Origin: Euleptes europaea
Taxonomy: Eukaryota > Chordata > Lepidosauria > Squamata > Sphaerodactylidae
Length of the DNA stretch: 64,000 nt
Assembly: GCF_029931775.1 (NCBI RefSeq)
Contig: NC_079330.1
Coordinates: 7,085,206-7,149,205, forward strand
Direction of reading: 5' to 3'
Under the pieces are notes generated by a model. It was not told where the DNA came from. It saw only the letters and a program-made list of their open reading frames with translations, and did not search any database. Position numbers and translations under genes: made by a program. Shown in pieces: positions 43,047 to 53,030 of this stretch. How positions within the stretch are numbered: the first letter of the stretch is position 1; each line of letters opens with the position of its first letter.

Positions 43047-43440
43047 ATAGGTAGGTTTATTGTAAACGGCCATAGGACTTTACAATCTAAAACATTATTA
43101 AAACAAGTTAAAAATTATAAAACTAATAAGATCCAGAAAAAGATAAGATTCTGAAATTGTACCCAACATTCTGTTGGTCATTAAAGCAGTATATATAAAA
43201 CAAGGAAGATATAATTCATCTCTAACCTTCTTTTCTTCATTTAGTGGCTTTCTTTGCCCTAATTTTCCTGGCCGCCAAAGCGAAAAGCACCATTTTTCAA
43301 GGGACAAAGGAATCCACATCTGATATCAAAAAAAATTAATTTATCAGCATCAGATAAAAAGTGTAGAGTAGTTAGTATATTGCCCAGGAATTTATTCCTA
43401 GGCTCAAGTAATGCCATGTCAATTTCTTTCCTTAGTATGA
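43047..43440 (-). mobile_element. Possible reversed LINE tail and body, intron 1
   Basis: Starts TAGATAGGTAGGTTTATTG, like a reversed LINE tail, then AT-rich DNA. Frames are broken and the family is unknown. Confidence 0.35.
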
Positions 43441-43445
43441 AGAGT

Positions 43446-43500
43446 GTTGGCCGCCAAGCATGCAAATAGGTTTGAGAAGAGGGTACCGATTGGCACAATG
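43446..43500 (+). repeat. Unclassified dispersed repeat (ATGCAAATAGG)
   Basis: GCATGCAAATAGGTTTGAGA, third copy of this motif. Confidence 0.55.
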
Positions 43501-44672
43501 AGGGCAAATGTTACTGGTGGTACCTCTAAAGCAGAGGAAAGGATTCCTGTTCTCCTATATAGTTCCTGGAGGGAAGAGACATTATTGGGGGGATCTGTCT
43601 CCCAGATGAAAGACTGCAGTCCCCCATACTTTTGTCTGGGTTTTTTTAGCAGCGTATTTCCTGGATCAGCATAATGCAAACATTATTATAGGTTAGATCA
43701 TTCTTGGAAGGAGCTTTTTCTGAGCTTGTAGAATCTTGGAAATAAAATCACAAGATTCTCTATCTCTGCTCCCCCTTTCCCAGTTTTTGGTCCTTGTATT
43801 CTGAGATTGTTGATGGGTGCATGCTACACATTGGTTCTGACAACCACATGATTGTGAGGAGGAAGCCCGCCCATATGGGAAAGGCTCCTACCGTGACAAA
43901 AAGCAGCATGGATGCAAACCTTTGGGCCAAACAGATTTCATACTTGCTTTGCTCCAGATTTGGAGGGAGTTCAGCCATATGACCTACTTATGAAGAGATG
44001 TTTCGGCCCAGAGTCTGTGCATGCGCACGGATGCCCATTTATAAGGCTGACTAATTCCCCTCAAATAGGAATGCCGTTTCCTCGAGTGGCAGGAAGCATC
44101 AGCCTTCTGCGGGATCAGCTGGAGAGTTTTGTAAGGATCGGTTTGTTTGCAAATATCCCAGATAAGCACGAGGGCGCTGGCAGACAGTCAGAAAGCAGTA
44201 TGATTTCCCTCCCGCCTTCCCAAAGTATGTCTTTGGAACCACCAAGGATTCCTTCTGGCCAGTGAACTCCAAAATTCATCTCTGGCTATATTCTCAGTTG
44301 TGCTCTTAATGGGTCGGCCAGCTCTCTGGTTGGCAATGCTTTCCGGGAAAATCTTTTTTGAGTGTAAGGTTGGACTGACGTCCGCGCACTAGTACAATGT
44401 GGTAGGGCAGGGCTGAGTTGGCGCTTCCCAGGGCAAAAAGGTCTTTTAAGTACAAGTGTTCATCTGGACCAGTTTAGTTCCTGGCTTGAGTACCGTGAGC
44501 ATCCACGAAATGCCCTCCTAAAAAGAGTAGGGAAATCTGATGCCATCTCTGGAACTTTTTTTTTCTTTTTCTTTTTAAACAGCTTTCTCAAGCTTTCTTT
44601 TCCCTTCTAAGGTTCACAGCTGCTTCTCGCCCTAGTGGAAATTTCATGGTTTCCCTCCCACACCCTAGATGC
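43501..44672. other. MMP23 intron 1, nothing firm recognised
   Basis: About 1.2 kb with no supported gene or repeat family. Confidence 0.4.
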
Positions 44673-44680
44673 CCCCGATC

Positions 44681-45047
44681 TAGGGTTGCCAACCTCCAGG
44701 TACTAGCTGGAGATCTCCTGCTATTACAACTGATCTCCAGCCCATAGAGATCAGATCCCCTGGAGAAAATGGCCACTTCTGCAATTGAACTCTGTGGCAC
44801 TGAAGTCCCCCCCTCCAAACCCCGCCCTCCTCAGGCTCCACCCCAAAAACCTCCTGCTGGTGGCGAAGAAGGACCTGACAACCCTAATTACAACTAATCG
44901 CCAGCCGATTGAGATCATTTCAACTGGAGAAAATGGCCACTTTGGCAATTGGACTCTATGGCATTGAAGTCCCTCCCCAAACCCACCCTCCTCAGTCTCC
45001 GCCCCCAAAACCTCCCAGCAGTGGCAAAGAGGGACCTGGCAACCCTA
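44681..45047 (+). mobile_element. hAT-like MITE, head-to-tail dimer with perfect TSD
   Basis: A complete unit (44681-44886) is followed at once by a second unit lacking its first 45 bp or so (44887-45047). CCCCGATC lies on both outer sides (44673-44680 and 45048-45055) and no duplication lies between the units. Confidence 0.93.
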
Positions 45048-45140
45048 CCCCGATCTCCCAACAGAATTGCAAAAAACAGCCATTCCCGGTATCCTCTGAT
45101 GGAAGCCAGGTCTCCCCTGGCCGCTGGCGGGGGATGGGGG

Positions 45141-45348
45141 TAGGGTTGCCAACCTCCAGGTAGTAGCTGGAGATCTCCTGCTATTACAACTGATCTCCAA
45201 CCAACTGAGATCAGCTCGCCTGGAGAAAATGGCTGCTTTGGCAATTGGACTCTATGGCATTGAAGTCCCTCCCCTCCCCAAACTCCGTCCTCCACAGCTC
45301 CGCCCCAAAAACCTCCCACCGATGGTGAAGAGGGACCTGGCAACCCTA
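45141..45348 (+). mobile_element. hAT-like MITE
   Basis: Flanked by GATGGGGG (45133-45140) and GATAGGGG (45349-45356), 7 of 8 matching. Confidence 0.92.
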
Positions 45349-45379
45349 GATAGGGGGCCGGGGGGTCAGATCCAGGCTG

Positions 45380-45503
45380 TTTGGGAAGGTGGACATCTAT
45401 GGCATTGTACCATGCTGAGATCCCTCCCCCCAAATCCCACCCTCACGAAGCTCCATCCCCCAAATCTCCAGGTATTTCCCAACACAGGGCTGGCAACCCT
45501 ATC
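45380..45503 (+). mobile_element. hAT-like MITE fragment, subfamily B
   Basis: Right half only, ending AGGGCTGGCAACCCTA. Confidence 0.75.
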
Positions 45504-45796
45504 CCTGGCTGTCCCCTGTTGGAAACAGGATGCTGGATTGGATGGACTGTTAGTTTAATCCGAGAAGTCGATGTGCGCAAAGCAACAAGGAGACTCCAGG
45601 GAAAGAAAGAAAAACTCATGTAACAGGGTTTTCGCAGGAAAAGAGCAATTCCAGACCAGTAGGGAAACTTTCCACACTGCATTGGGCTTCATGAAAAAAA
45701 ACACATGGGGAATACCAGGGATTCAACTAGTATTGGATTGTGAACTTGTTCCAAGACTATTCGCAAAAGGCCTGACCGGCTGTCCTATCTTTTAAG

Positions 45797-45942
45797 GAAG
45801 CGGTTTCACTGCCGGGTTTTCCAAATGGCATTTCCCCACTTTTCCGAGATCTCGTTTTCCCACCTCATCCCCATCTGAGGATCAAACGCTACACCCTCAC
45901 CCCAGGACACCTGAAGTGGGACCACTTGAACCTGACGTACAA
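45797..45942 (+). CDS. MMP23: MMP23 exon 2: prodomain end, cleavage site
   Basis: Residues 58-105 plus a split lysine. RIKR (85-88) precedes YTLTPGHLKWDHLNLTY, matching human RVRR-YTLTPARLRWDHFNLTY. Acceptor ATCTTTTAAG, donor GTAAGG. Confidence 0.94.
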
Positions 45943-46012
45943 GTAAGGCTCTTTCTCATGCGCTGCAGATCTGAAGCTCAGCCAATATAGAGAACTGTCA
46001 TTTAGCAAGGAT

Positions 46013-46224
46013 GTGTGCGTGTGTGTTAAGTGCTGTCAAGTTGGTTCCGGCTCATGGCGACCCTATAAATCGATGTCCTCCAAAACATCCTATCTTTAAC
46101 AGCCTTGCTCAGGTCTTGCAAATTGAGGGCCGCGGCTTCCTTTATGGAGTCAGTCCATCTCTTGTTGGGTCTTCCCCTTTTCCTGCTGCCTTCAACTTTT
46201 CCTAGCATGATTGTCTTTTTAGCA
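46013..46224 (-). mobile_element. LINE 3' end (GKVEGSRKRGRP frame)
   Basis: Minus strand encodes MLGKVEGSRKRGRPNKRWTD, the C-terminal end of a LINE ORF2 (L2- or RTE-like). The 3' end is the tail CGACCC...CAACTTGACAGCACTTAACA with a CA run. Its tail resembles the 5S SINE tail. Confidence 0.85.
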
Positions 46225-46228
46225 AGGA

Positions 46229-46845
46229 TAAGGTAAAGGTAAAGGTCCCCTGTGCAAACACCAGGTCATTCCTCACTCATGGGGTGATGTCACATCCCGA
46301 TGTTTCCTAGGCAGACTTTTGTTTGTGGGGTGGTTTGCCAGTGCCTTCCCCAGTCATCTTCCCTTTACCCCCAGCAAACTGGGTACTCATTTTACCGACC
46401 TCAGAAGGATGGAAGGCTGAGTTGGCTACCTGAAACCAAGAAGAAGGAAGGAGGAAGGAGGAGGAAGAAGAAGAAAGAAGAAGAGTTGGTTTTTATATGC
46501 CGACTTTCTCTACCACTTAAGGCAGAATCAAACTGGCTTCCCTTCCCCTCCCCACAACAGACACCCTGTGAGATGGGTGAGCCTGAGAGAGCTGTGACTT
46601 GCCCAAGGTCACCCAGCTGGCTTCGTGTGTAGGAGTGGGGAAACAAATCTAGTTCACCAGATTAGAGTCTGCCACTCATGTGGAGGAGTGGAGAATAAAA
46701 CCCAGTTCTCCAGATCAGACTCCACCACTTCAAACCACCACTCTTAACCACTACACCACGCTGGCTCAACTGAGATCGAACTCAGGTCATGAGCAGAGCT
46801 TGGACTGCAGTATTGCATCTTACCACTCTGCACCACGGGGCTCTT
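46229..46845 (-). mobile_element. Sauria-type SINE split by a tRNA SINE
   Basis: Pieces 46229-46440 (ACCTTTACCTTT tail, body) and 46768-46845 (tRNA-like head, GAGATCGAACTCAGGTC) make a full-length copy. Confidence 0.9.
46441..46767 (-). mobile_element. tRNA SINE nested in a Sauria SINE
   Basis: Reversed copy with a purine-expanded tail (GAAGGAGGAAGGAGGAGG) and head complement ACCACTACACCACGCTGGC. Confidence 0.88.
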
Positions 46846-46885
46846 TTAGAAAGGATGGAGACCCCAAAATAGGGACTCTGTCTTG

Positions 46886-47185
46886 AGAGCCAGCGTGGTG
46901 TAGTGGGTAAGAGCGGTGGTTTGGAGTGGTGGACTCTGATCTGGAAAACTGGGTTTGATTCCTGACTCCCCCACAGGAGTGGCAGACACTAATCTGGTGA
47001 ACTAGGTTTCCCCATTCCTACACATGAAGCCAGCTTGGTGACCTTGGGCTAGTCACACTCTCTCAGCCTTACCTACCTCCCAGGGTGTCTGTTGTGGGGA
47101 AGGGAAGGTGATTGTAAGCCGGTTTGATTCTTCCTTAAGTGGTAGGGAAAGTCGGCATATAACAGCAAACTCTTCTTCTTCATCA
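46886..47185 (+). mobile_element. tRNA SINE (GGTGTAGTGGGTAAG family)
   Basis: Full length, plus strand, ending CAAACTCTTCTTCTTC. Confidence 0.87.
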
Positions 47186-47214
47186 TCAGGGCAGTTGGAA
47201 AGTTGGCGATCAGG

Positions 47215-47369
47215 TAGGGTTTCCAACCTGTTCCCCTGGAGAAAAATGGCCACTTTGGCAATTGGACTCTATGGCATTGAAGCCCCTCCCCTCTCCAAAC
47301 CCTACCCTCCTCAGGCTCCACCCCCCAAAAAAACTCCAGGTAATTCCTAACCCAGAGCTGGCAACCCTA
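47215..47369 (+). mobile_element. hAT-like MITE, internally deleted, subfamily B
   Basis: 155 bp only, yet flanked by CGATCAGG (47207-47214) and GGATCAGG (47370-47377), 7 of 8 matching. Confidence 0.88.
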
Positions 47370-47377
47370 GGATCAGG

Positions 47378-48072
47378 GTCCAATCCATTTGCAGTCTGTT
47401 TCCATTGATAACGTTCTTTTGGGGGCCCTCGGCTTCAAAAAGAAAGACCCCTCTGCTGCAATGATAACGTTGGCACCCTTTGCCAACAGGACTCTGTGCC
47501 AGGGGTGACCACATCCATGCGGACTGAGTTGCGGGTTCGAGCGGCCACAGTCGCGTGAAGAAGGGCCAAGTAGAGCGTGGCTGGCTCAGATGAGGAAACC
47601 TCCCAAGGATCAGATGGGCCAGCTTAAGAGCGCGAGCGGCTGGCCTGGGCGGTTTGAAACACTTTACCTTGGCCAGAGACCTGCGGCCTGATGGCCCGCG
47701 AAAGAGAGGACCTTTGTTCTCCTCAGCCGAGCGCCGGAGAGGCATGTGTTGTATATGAGCGTGTATATTTAAAAACTACATTTCTAGCCCGCCCTTCTTC
47801 CACGTTGCTCAGGACAGCCTGTTTATTTGACTGAAAGGGATTGAGACCGTTTCTCTGCAAAATTGCCGCCCAGGCGGTCTATGACAGCAATGGAGAGCGT
47901 ACAAACCTCGCTTCCAAACAAAAGCGAGTCTGAACAATCCTATCCGAAACCACCGATCGATGCTGAGATAGAGCCGGCAGGTAATAAAATTGACAAACGG
48001 CAATGTTAATTCAAAACGACACCGGCAGACAGACAGAAAGAAAAACCCTGGAATATGCCACCTGTTACCCAA
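47378..48072. other. MMP23 intron 2, nothing recognised
   Basis: About 700 bp without a recognised repeat or gene. Confidence 0.4.
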
Positions 48073-48360
48073 AACAGAGCCCCGTGGTGCAGAGTGGTCA
48101 GCTGCAGTTCTGGAGTCAAAAGCTCTGCTCATGACCTGAGTTCGATCCCAGGGGAAGTCGGTTTCAGGTAGCCGGCTCAAGGTTGACGCAGCTTTCCATC
48201 CTTTCGAGGTCAGCAAAATGAGTACCCAGCTTGCTGCTGGGGGTAAAGTGTAGATGACTGGGGAAGGCCCTGGCAAACCACCCCATAAAAATAGTCCACC
48301 TAGTAAATGTCAAGATGTGATGTCACCCCATGGGACAGTAATGACCCAGTACTTGCAAAG
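48073..48360 (+). mobile_element. Sauria-type SINE, full length
   Basis: Head AGAGCCCCGTGGTGCAGAG, B box GAGTTCGATCCC, body CAGCTTGCTGCTGGGGGTAA and GATGTCACCCCATGGGACAG. Its tail is interrupted by a Penelope-like element; the rest of the tail (TTTTTTACCTTTTTT) resumes at 49329. Confidence 0.92.
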
Positions 48361-48372
48361 GGGCTTTTTTAC

Positions 48373-49324
48373 AAAATATTGTCGAAGGCTTTCACGGTCA
48401 GAGTTCATTGGTTCTTGTAGGTTATCCGGGCTGTGTAACCGTGGTCTTGGAATTTTCTTTCCTGACGTTTCGCCAGCAACTGTGGCAGGCATCTTCAGAG
48501 TAGTAACACTGAAGGACAGTGTCTCTCAGTGTCAAGGGTGTAGGAAGAGTAATATATAGTCAGAAAGGGGTTGGGTTTGAGCTGAGTATTGTCCTGCAAA
48601 AGACAATACTGCAAAATACAACAAATGCTACGATCAGCAAAAGACAAAAGAGACCCCCTCACCTCTGCAGGAGTATATCGTATACCTTGCAGCTGTGGAG
48701 AAGTTTACATCGGGACCACAAAACGCAGCATACAAACAAGGATAAAAGAACATGAAAGATACTGCAGACTTGGCCAACCTGAGAAATCAGCAGTGGCTGA
48801 ACATGGACTGACACAAACAGGACACAGGGTCTTATTCCAAGACACTGAAAGACTGGACAATTCTACCAACTATTTTGTCAGATTGCACAGAGAAGCCATT
48901 GAAATTCATAAACATCAGCACAACTTTAACAGAAAAGAGGAGAGTTTAAGAATGAATAAGGCTTGGCTTCCTGCCCTGAAAAACCTCCAGACAAAGACAA
49001 CATTCAACAATAGCCATACAGATTAGCTTTGGATTACACACATTAACAGATCACTTCAGGATACAATGGTTCCATATTAACATACCATACCCTCATTAGC
49101 ACATTATCTTGATACTTACAGGACAATACTTTTGCAGGACAATACTCAGCTCAAACCCAACCCCTTTCTGACTATATATTACTCTTCCTACACCCTTGAC
49201 ACTGAGAGACACTGTCCTTCAGTGTTACTACTCTGAAGATGCCTGCCACAGTTGCTGGCGAAACGTCAGGAAAGAAAATTCCAAGACCACGGTTACACAG
49301 CCCGGATAACCTACAAGAACCAAT
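48373..49324 (+). mobile_element. Penelope-like retroelement, body mostly missing
   Basis: The 952-bp insert has inverted terminal arms (48406-48602 and 49129-49325, 197 bp) that appear identical, plus about 30 bp more at the left tip. GGGCTTTTTTAC flanks it (48361-48372 and 49325-49336). Inside is a GIY-YIG endonuclease frame and no reverse transcriptase. Inverted pseudo-LTRs plus GIY-YIG are diagnostic for Penelope-like elements. Confidence 0.93.
48589..49026 (+). CDS. GIY-YIG endonuclease remnant of Penelope-like element
   Basis: An open frame of 145 residues holds GVYRIPCSCGEVYIGTTKRS, the GIY-YIG core with the CxC insertion typical of Penelope, then RIKEHERYC and a C-terminal AIEIHKHQHNFNRKE. 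It is the C-terminal end of the element's polyprotein. In a full element this domain nicks target DNA. Without the reverse transcriptase this copy is not autonomous. Confidence 0.9.
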   Translation: MSCKRQYCKIQQMLRSAKDKRDPLTSAGVYRIPCSCGEVYIGTTKRSIQTRIKEHERYCRLGQPEKSAVAEHGLTQTGHRVLFQDTERLDNSTNYFVRLHREAIEIHKHQHNFNRKEESLRMNKAWLPALKNLQTKTTFNNSHTD

Positions 49325-49357
49325 GGGCTTTTTTACCTTTTTTAAAACCCAAAACAG

Positions 49358-49778
49358 AAGGGGCGGTGGCTTAATGCCTCTGCTTGGCATGCAGAAGGTC
49401 CCAGGATCAATCGACGGCATCTCCAGTTAAAAAGGACCAGGCAGTAGGTGATGGGAAAGCCCTCTGCCTAAGACCCTGGAGATAGGGATGCCAGCTCTGG
49501 GTTAGGCAATACCTGGAGATTTTGGGGGGTGGAGCCTGAGGAGGGCGGGGTTTGGAGAGGGGACGGACTTCAATGCCAATAGAGTCCAATTACCAAAGTG
49601 GCCGTTTTCTCCAGGGAACTGATCTCTGTAGTCTGGAGATCAGTTGTAATAGCGGGAGATCTCCAGGTCCCACCTGGAGGCTGGCAACCGTACAATGGAG
49701 AGCTGCTGCCCGTCAGAGTAGACAATACTGACCTGGATGGTCCGATGGTCTGATCCATCATAAGGCAGCTTCATGTAT
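49358..49778 (+). mobile_element. tRNA SINE split by a MITE
   Basis: Pieces 49358-49482 and 49693-49778 form one CTGCTTGGCATGCAG family copy ending TAAGGCAGCTTCATG. Confidence 0.85.
49483..49692 (-). mobile_element. hAT-like MITE, subfamily B, nested in a SINE
   Basis: Ends TAGGGATGCCAG and CTGGCAACCGTA. The flanking duplication is imperfect (CCCTGGAG and CAATGGAG, 6 of 8, allowing a one-base shift). Confidence 0.85.
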
Positions 49779-49807
49779 ATTCCCTTCTGTTTTTAATTCC
49801 CCTGCAG

Positions 49808-49947
49808 GATTCTGTCTTTCCCCAGAAACCTCATCAATGAGAGCCAGACGAGGAAGGGATTGGCGACAGCTTTCCGCATGTGGAGCGACGTCTCGCCTTT
49901 CAGCTTCCGGGAAGTGTCGCCAAGCGAAGCCAGCGACCTGAAGATCG
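49808..49947 (+). CDS. MMP23: MMP23 exon 3: catalytic domain start
   Basis: Residues 106-152 plus one base. KGLATAFRMWSDVSPFSFRE matches human ALAAAFRMWSDVSPFSFRE. Acceptor CCCTGCAG, donor GTAGGC. Confidence 0.97.
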
Positions 49948-50072
49948 GTAGGCATAACCCGGTGCCATTTCAAACCTTCTGGGAAAGCGAAGTAGGGTGT
50001 ACGGCAGTGTATAATGCTGGGGCTCCCAGGCAGTGTTCCTTATCAGGAAAACAGAGGTGTTGCAAACTGGGG

Positions 50073-50274
50073 AGGGGCTGTGGCTCAGTGGTAGAGCATC
50101 TGCTTGGCATGCAGAAGGTCCCAGGTTCAATCCTCGGCATCTCCAGTTAAAGGGGCAAGTAGGTGATGTGAAAGACCCTGGAGAGCCTGGAGAGCCACTG
50201 CCGGTCTGAGTAGACAGTACTGACTTTGATGGACCAAGGGTCTGATTCAGTAGAAGGCAGCTTCATACGTTCAT
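50073..50274 (+). mobile_element. tRNA SINE (GGCTCAGTGGTAGAGCATCTG family)
   Basis: Full length: GGGGCTGTGGCTCAGTGG to AGGCAGCTTCATACGTTCAT. Confidence 0.9.
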
Positions 50275-50306
50275 CCCTGTATCCCTCTGTGAAATGTGGG
50301 AGGGTG

Positions 50307-50375
50307 ACTCTAATTAGGATTGCCAATCTCCAGGTGATGGCTGGAGATCTCCCAGAATTACAACTGATCTCCAGG
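50307..50375 (+). mobile_element. hAT-like MITE left-end fragment
   Basis: TAGGATTGCCAATCTCCAGG onward, cut off by the next copy. Confidence 0.75.
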
Positions 50376-50570
50376 TAGGGTTGCCAGCTGCAGGTTGGGA
50401 AATACCTGGAGATTTTGGGGGCAGAGCCTGAGGAGAGTGAGGTTTGGAGAGGAGAGGGACTTCAATGCCATAGAGTCCAATGGCCAAAGTGGCCAGATGA
50501 TCTCTATCACCTGAAGATCAGTTGTTATTCCGTGAGATCTCCAGCTACTACCTGGAGGTTGGCAACCCTA
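50376..50570 (-). mobile_element. hAT-like MITE, subfamily B
   Basis: TAGGGTTGCCAGCTGCAGG to TTGGCAACCCTA. No clear flanking duplication. Confidence 0.82.
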
Positions 50571-50671
50571 AAGATCACCTTAGTGTGTTTGCAAAAATTG
50601 ATTCAGCCACCCAGTTTCCAGGGATAAAGATTACTTCTTGTTGTGCTCTTTCTCCATGCTTTCTCCCCCAG

Positions 50672-50839
50672 GTTTCTATTCCATCAACCACACGGATTGC
50701 CTGGAGTCCCACATCCATCACTGTTTCGACGGCACGACTGGAGAACTGGCACATGCCTTTTTCCCGCAGACCGGCGAGATCCATTTTGACGACCATGAAT
50801 ACTGGATTGTGGGGGAGACGAGGTTTAGCTGGAAAAAAG
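50672..50839 (+). CDS. MMP23: MMP23 exon 4: catalytic domain
   Basis: Residues 153-208 plus one base. CFDGTTGELAHAFFPQTGEI and HFDDHEYWIVGETRFSWKK carry structural zinc and calcium ligands of the MMP fold. Acceptor CTCCCCCAG, donor GTAAAC. Confidence 0.97.
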
Positions 50840-50939
50840 GTAAACCTTCCACCCTACAAGAGGAGGACTTGCTACTCCTGAATGATATTTGGGGAATCTT
50901 CCCTGCCGTTACGGGTAATAATCAGGGCTGCAGATGTAG

Positions 50940-51305
50940 TAGGGTTGCCAACCTTCAGGTGGTGGCTGGAGATCTCCTGCTATTACAACTGATCTCCAGG
51001 TGACAGAGATCAGTTCCCCTGGAGAAAATGGCCACTTTGGCCATTGGACTCTACGGCATTGAAGTCCCTCCCTTCCCCAAACCCCGCCCTCCCTGGGCTC
51101 TGCCCTCAAAACCTCCCGCCAGTGGCGAAGAGAGACCTGGCAACCCTAACCCTATGGCACTGAAGTCTCTCCCTTCCCCAAACCCTGCCCTCCTCTGGCT
51201 CCACCCCAAAAACCTCCTGCCGGTAGTGAAGAGGGACCTGGCAGCCCTACCCAGGCTCCATCCCCAAATCTCCAGGGGTGTCCCAACTTGGATCTGGCAG
51301 CCCTA
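50940..51305 (+). mobile_element. hAT-like MITE array: one full and two partial units
   Basis: A full unit (50940-51148), a partial A-type unit (about 51151-51249) and a B-type end (51250-51305) lie head to tail. I could not find an outer flanking duplication. Confidence 0.8.
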
Positions 51306-51984
51306 CCCCCCATCCCTCACCAGTGGCCAAGCCCACCCACCCTCTACACCCGTTGGTTTCCCCACAACACCTGTTGGTAATATCTGCCTCCCACCATGCA
51401 TTTTTCCAGAGGACCCCCTCCCCCAAATTTTGTTATAACCCTCCCTGGAAGACAAGACTCATAAAATAAATTGCAATCTTCTGATGTGCACTGCAGTTTC
51501 CTTGCACAGATCTGTTACTTGAGTAGACGCTGGCCATAAAACACCGTGATGTGAAGTCGTCGGAGGAAAATGGCTTTTTTGGGCTCAGCCCCGGATTCTT
51601 TCCACACACAGCTATGCGATCCCTGTGAACGGGGAGATGTCACCCCCTCTCAAAATCCAGCTGTCTTTCCATGACAGCCATCAACTAGATTTGCAAACGA
51701 TACTCTTTCCTATTTAGGAAGCTGAAAAACCAAAAAGAGTTTTTGAGTGGCGTTTTTGGGGCTTTTATTGTCAAAAAGAAAACCCAGATTTCACAACAGC
51801 TCTATGCCTGGCCAAGAGGAATGCAGGGTGTCTTTTGGATGAAAAACGAACACTTCTGAAGCCTTTTTAAAAAACCAGACACCCTTTGCAAAATCAGGGC
51901 CCCATCCTGCTGTGCCTGTCTTCCATCTGGCATGAGGGGTCCCATAAATGAGGGAGGACGGACTCGTAGCAGATGGAGACAGTG
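51306..51984. other. MMP23 intron 4, nothing recognised
   Basis: About 680 bp without a recognised repeat or gene. Confidence 0.4.
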
Positions 51985-52017
51985 TCATTCAATGGTCAGA
52001 GTGTAGGACTTTGGAGA

Positions 52018-52218
52018 TAGAGTTGCCAACCTCCAGGTAATAGCTGGCGATCTCCTGCTCTATCTCCAGCCGATAGAGATCAGTTCCCCTGGAGAAAATG
52101 GCCACTTTCGCTATTGGACTCTATGGCATTGAAGTCCCTCTCCTCCTCAAACCACACCTTCCTCAGGCTCTGCCCCAAAATCCTCCCACCGGTTGTGAAG
52201 AGGGACCTGGCAACCTTA
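52018..52218 (+). mobile_element. hAT-like MITE, perfect TSD, inside a tRNA-like SINE head
   Basis: TTTGGAGA flanks the 201-bp copy on both sides (52010-52017 and 52219-52226). Removing it would rejoin a tRNA-like SINE head (51985-52017 and 52219-52245). Confidence 0.94.
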
Positions 52219-52252
52219 TTTGGAGACCCGGGTTCAAGTCAGCTATGAAGCT

Positions 52253-52769
52253 AGTGATGGCAGCCTCCAGGTGGTACCTGGAGACCCCCTGGAATTACAG
52301 CTCATCTCCAGACTACAGAGATCAGTTGCCCTGGAGAAAATGGATGCTTTGGAGGGTGGACTGGGTGGCATTGTACTCCACTGAGGTCCCTGTGCTCCCC
52401 AGGCTCCTTCCTTGGGAGCCAGCATGGTGTAGTGGTTAAAAGTGGTGGTTTGGAGCGGTGGACTCTGATCTGGAGAACCAGGTTTGATGCCCCACTCCTC
52501 CACATGAGTGGTGGACGCTAATCTGGTGAACTGGATTTGTTTCCCCACTCCTCCACATGAAGCCAGTTGGGTGACCTTGGGCTAGTCACAGCTCTCTTAG
52601 AGCTCTCTCAGCCCCACCTACCTCCCAGGGTGTCTGCTGTGGGGAAGGGAAGGTGATTGTAAGCCGATTTGATTCTTCCTTAAGTGGTAGAGAAAGCTGG
52701 CATATAAAAATCAACTCTTCTTCTTCCCCAAATCTCCAGGAGTTTCCCAACTGGGATCTGGCAACCCAA
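52253..52769 (+). mobile_element. hAT-like MITE, subfamily B, split by a SINE
   Basis: Pieces 52253-52414 and 52727-52769 form one copy, ending GGGATCTGGCAACCC. Confidence 0.8.
52415..52726 (+). mobile_element. tRNA SINE nested in a MITE
   Basis: Full length: GGAGCCAGCATGGTGTAGTG to TCAACTCTTCTTCTTC. Confidence 0.9.
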
Positions 52770-52841
52770 TCCCCCACCCCCCACCAGTGGCCAGGGGCGA
52801 CCTGGCAACCCTTCACGAAGCTCATGGAAAGCCATGGGACT

Positions 52842-53030
52842 AGGGTTGCCAACGTCCAGGTGGTGGCTGGAGATCTCCTGCTATTACAACTGATCTCCAG
52901 GTGACAGATATCAGATCCCCTGAAGAAAATGGCCACTTTGGCAATTGGACTATGGCGTTGAAGTCCCCCCCCCTCCTAACCCCTGCTCCTCAGGCTCCAC
53001 CCCCAAAATTGCCAGGTATTTCCCAACCCA
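52842..53030 (+). mobile_element. hAT-like MITE, subfamily B, right end lost
   Basis: TAGGGTTGCCAACGTCCAGG to GGTATTTCCCAACCC; the last bases are missing. Confidence 0.8.

Noticed and set aside
48589-49026. Host GIY-YIG nuclease gene
   Set aside because: The frame lies between inverted arms and a 12-bp target duplication, so it belongs to a Penelope-like element.
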